Shown piece after piece: positions 62,167 to 64,000 of a stretch of 64,000 nucleotides of DNA. The stretch covers positions 7,448,118-7,512,117 of the forward strand of contig CAUJGJ010000444.1 of assembly GCA_963170055.1 (NCBI GenBank), in the 5' to 3' direction. The DNA is from Halisarca cf. caerulea (lineage: Eukaryota; Porifera; Demospongiae; Chondrillida; Halisarcidae). Made by a program: the position numbers and the translations under genes. The first letter of the stretch is position 1, and each line of letters begins with the position of its first letter. The notes below the pieces were generated by a model that was not told the origin of the DNA, did no database searches, and saw only the letters and a program-made list of their open reading frames with translations.

Positions 62167-63034
62167 TTAAAAAACTATGCAAATTGTCCTTTGAGTCGGT
62201 GTATGTCTTTCAGCGGTGTCCTCAATTCGTACAGTCCCCCTTGTCCAATGTAGAGGGTGGGCTACTTCACTAGCGGGGACTTTGTCCCTTGTTCCCAGGA
62301 GCTCACTCCTGTAGAGCTGTTTTGCTTGGTCCACCCTCTGGAAGACACTGATGTACACTAGTCTCTGCAAGGGGTCCACCTTGTAGACCTTGCCCACAGA
62401 CACCAGGGGGTTATGCATGGTGGATCCAGGTAGCACTCGGGCCACAATGTCTCCCTTCTCTGGGAGCTCATCCTCCTCCTCCTCGTCGCCGTCTTTGCAT
62501 TCTCCCCCCACGGGGAGCTGGCAGCCTTTATCGTCATTTTTGGACGAAGTGGAGGGAACCCTAGGCTTCACTTGACTGGGGGCCTGGCTCTGCTGTGTCC
62601 AAGGTGTTGCCACCACTGCCCTCTAGCACTCCCTTCAGCAGGGAGTGGGTGTAGGAATGTCCTTGCCGTCGCTTGTCCAGTAGTGTACGCCTGTCATATT
62701 CTTTTCGCTGCTGCATGGTGGGAGGGGAAAATCAAGTGTGTGTGTATGTGTGTGTGTGTGTATGTGTGTGAGTGTGTTTGCTAATGTCCATGTATGTGCA
62801 TGCGTAGTGTTTACATGCATGCACATCACAGGCACTCACCGTCTCGCGGGTGTGTTTCATTGACGAGGCCAGTGACTCCTTGAGGGATTCGGACACATCC
62901 TGACTCCCCTCGTTAAATGTGTAAAATATGGAACGTAGTCGGGAAGGGCCTATTCGGTGGCCAGTGTGCTGTTCAAAAATTCCCTGTATGTAGGGGCCCC
63001 ACTTGTTTGGGTTAAAGGGTTGTCCTCTCTCAGT
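62167..63034 (-). pseudogene. Crypton-like tyrosine recombinase, 3' part
   Basis: Exon 62840-63034 follows an ATGCAG acceptor and ends ACG|GTGAGT. It reads PFNPNKWGPYIQGIFEQHTG, HRIGPSRLRSIFYTFNEG and ESLKESLASSMKHTRET: the Arg of R-x-x-F and a late His fit the C-terminal half of a tyrosine recombinase. The next exon starts at 62710 after CCATGCAG and gives QRKEYDRRTLLDKRRQG, where Tyr is in the position of the catalytic nucleophile. The frame then shifts by one base into an acidic linker (DGDEEEEDELPEKG) and the terminal domain GDIVARVLPGSTMHN, GKVYKVDPL, AKQLYRSELLGTRDKVP, ending at 62167. The N-terminal half is missing. A TG microsatellite sits in the intron. Confidence 0.62.
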
Positions 63035-63284
63035 CTGCATGTGTAAAGAAGTGGGAATGCACATACTCACTCACACACACACACACACCGTGGATTACAC
63101 CACAGGCATGGAACACTACACTGAGTTTACAGAGAGCTTTTCTTAGCTTACCATATCAGTATCGTGTTTATTATTATAAGAAGCAATCTATTAATAATGC
63201 CACTGTTTTGTGTATCTAACCTCTTATCAATCCAAAGTTACCTTCTAAGAGGTATAAGAAGCCTTTTTTTCAAATTTGTTCACG

Positions 63285-63360
63285 CGCATGTGGGACATGT
63301 CCAATTCGCACTTTTATGGCTTCAGTGGTTACAAAATTTACCTTCGCTTTTTTGTATTAT
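63285..63360 (+). mobile_element. Left end of element D (copy 3)
   Basis: CGCATGTGGGACATGTCC at 63285-63302, then CGCACTTTTATGGCTTCA, as in copy 1 (TAGCACTTTAATGGCTTCC). The similarity fades after about 50-60 bp, and no matching right end appears before the window closes. Confidence 0.6.
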
Positions 63361-63533
63361 TTTTTTTTGACAAAATAGCACTATCTTCTTGGTGGATCAA
63401 ATGCATCAGCATTGCTTGTGGATTCTGAATCTGGATTCCCCATGGATATAGGGAGTACTAGTCATATGTCTACCGAGTGATTGCTCACAAATTATTCCTG
63501 TCTTGTCTTCATTTTCAACTGCAAATGTATCAA

Positions 63534-63779
63534 TTACCATGTAAGAACAGTTGCCACTATAGCAGAGATCGAAATTGTGTTGCACCTATAGCTTCCGTTC
63601 CATTCATCATCGTCAAGATTTGCAGGTGCTTTAGACGAACCATCGTCATTGCGACCCGATTCTTCGAACAAGCTAACATTGCTATCAGTTACATCGAAAT
63701 CTCCACTGAAAAAGGCCAAGACTTCATCGCCAGTAAAGATTCTCTGAGATAAATCTGAACACTTCCCTAAGGACGCCAT
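63534..63779 (-). pseudogene. piggyBac-like N-terminal exon
   Basis: ATG 63779: MASLGKCSDLSQRIFTGDEV, then LAFFSGDFDVTDSNVSLFEE and an acidic Asp/Asn-rich stretch. It resembles the start of the intact piggyBac gene (MASREDKSRRFYSTEEVLAYL followed by an acidic region). No catalytic domain follows; the D terminus lies only 230 bp downstream, so the rest is deleted or lies elsewhere. Confidence 0.45.
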
Positions 63780-64000
63780 TTTGGTACAGTTTATATAGTC
63801 TAATTATGCAAGAATGTACGTGATTTTACGGCATTTTCCACGCTAAACACACCGGTCAACAATTCGAACTCCTCCTTCTTTATTAAACACTGATTGCAGG
63901 TACTTCCTCTATGGACGTGTAGCACGTATGATGGGCTTTATAGTCATACAAGAACAATGCCTGTGGCGTTTATGGAATGCGAGATAAACATTCGGAAAAA

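Overview
The window looks like transposon-dense nuclear DNA of an early-branching marine invertebrate; a sponge or cnidarian is most likely, but nothing here fixes the species. Evidence for a metazoan: spliceosomal introns with GT/AG ends, PIF/Harbinger elements with their Myb-like partner gene, piggyBac, Mutator-like (MULE), Crypton-like and DIRS-like elements, a CR1/L2-type LINE with a PHD-finger ORF1, a tRNA-like SINE, and remnants of caspase-like and OTU-like proteases. I see no prokaryotic operons, no rRNA or tRNA genes, and no clearly intact single-copy host gene.

Layout. 1-2.4 kb is the right part of a Harbinger element. 2.4-11.9 kb is a patchwork of decayed DDE-type transposases, piggyBac pieces and an uncharacterised family here called 'E' (motifs WHDHS, RFFxGDxPAxQF, RSxNxExEERLF). 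11.9-18.0 kb is a three-level nest: Harbinger B lies inside the transposase gene of Harbinger A, which lies inside a 368-bp hairpin-ended repeat 'C'; both Harbinger insertions have a TTA target duplication. 18-22.2 kb is mostly featureless. 22.2-25.6 kb carries an OTU-domain pseudogene, a decayed paralog and an E fragment. 25.9-28.1 kb has repeated exon-like units and a caspase-like pseudogene. 28.7-30.2 kb is a broken DDE transposase. 31.6-35.0 kb is a structurally complete piggyBac element (TTAA duplications, matching inverted repeats, open 880-codon transposase). 36-37.9 kb is repeats and C copies. 38-42.2 kb is a multi-exon MULE pseudogene with a SWIM zinc finger and a run of eight same-phase micro-exons.

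42.5-46.9 kb mixes piggyBac and DIRS-like fragments around an endogenous CRESS-DNA-virus Rep helicase remnant. 47.1-49.1 kb is a second E copy, cut by ends of the inverted-repeat element 'D'. 51.3-52.3 kb holds fragments of two further orphan families (F, G). 52.6-57.1 kb is a LINE on the minus strand with a SINE inserted in it. 57.2-60.5 kb has a G fragment, a piggyBac gene split by a 1.19-kb D element, and DIRS RNase H. 61-64 kb has a rearranged LINE fragment, another C copy, a Crypton-like recombinase and a piggyBac start.

The genes do not form a pathway: each belongs to its own mobile element, and their relations are those of nesting, interruption and decay. Best-supported intact coding regions: the piggyBac transposase (32154-34796) and the two Harbinger Myb-like proteins (12421-13317, 14804-15862). 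Almost every other protein-coding stretch carries at least one nonsense codon, frameshift or truncation. Family names come from motif recognition by eye, not database searches.
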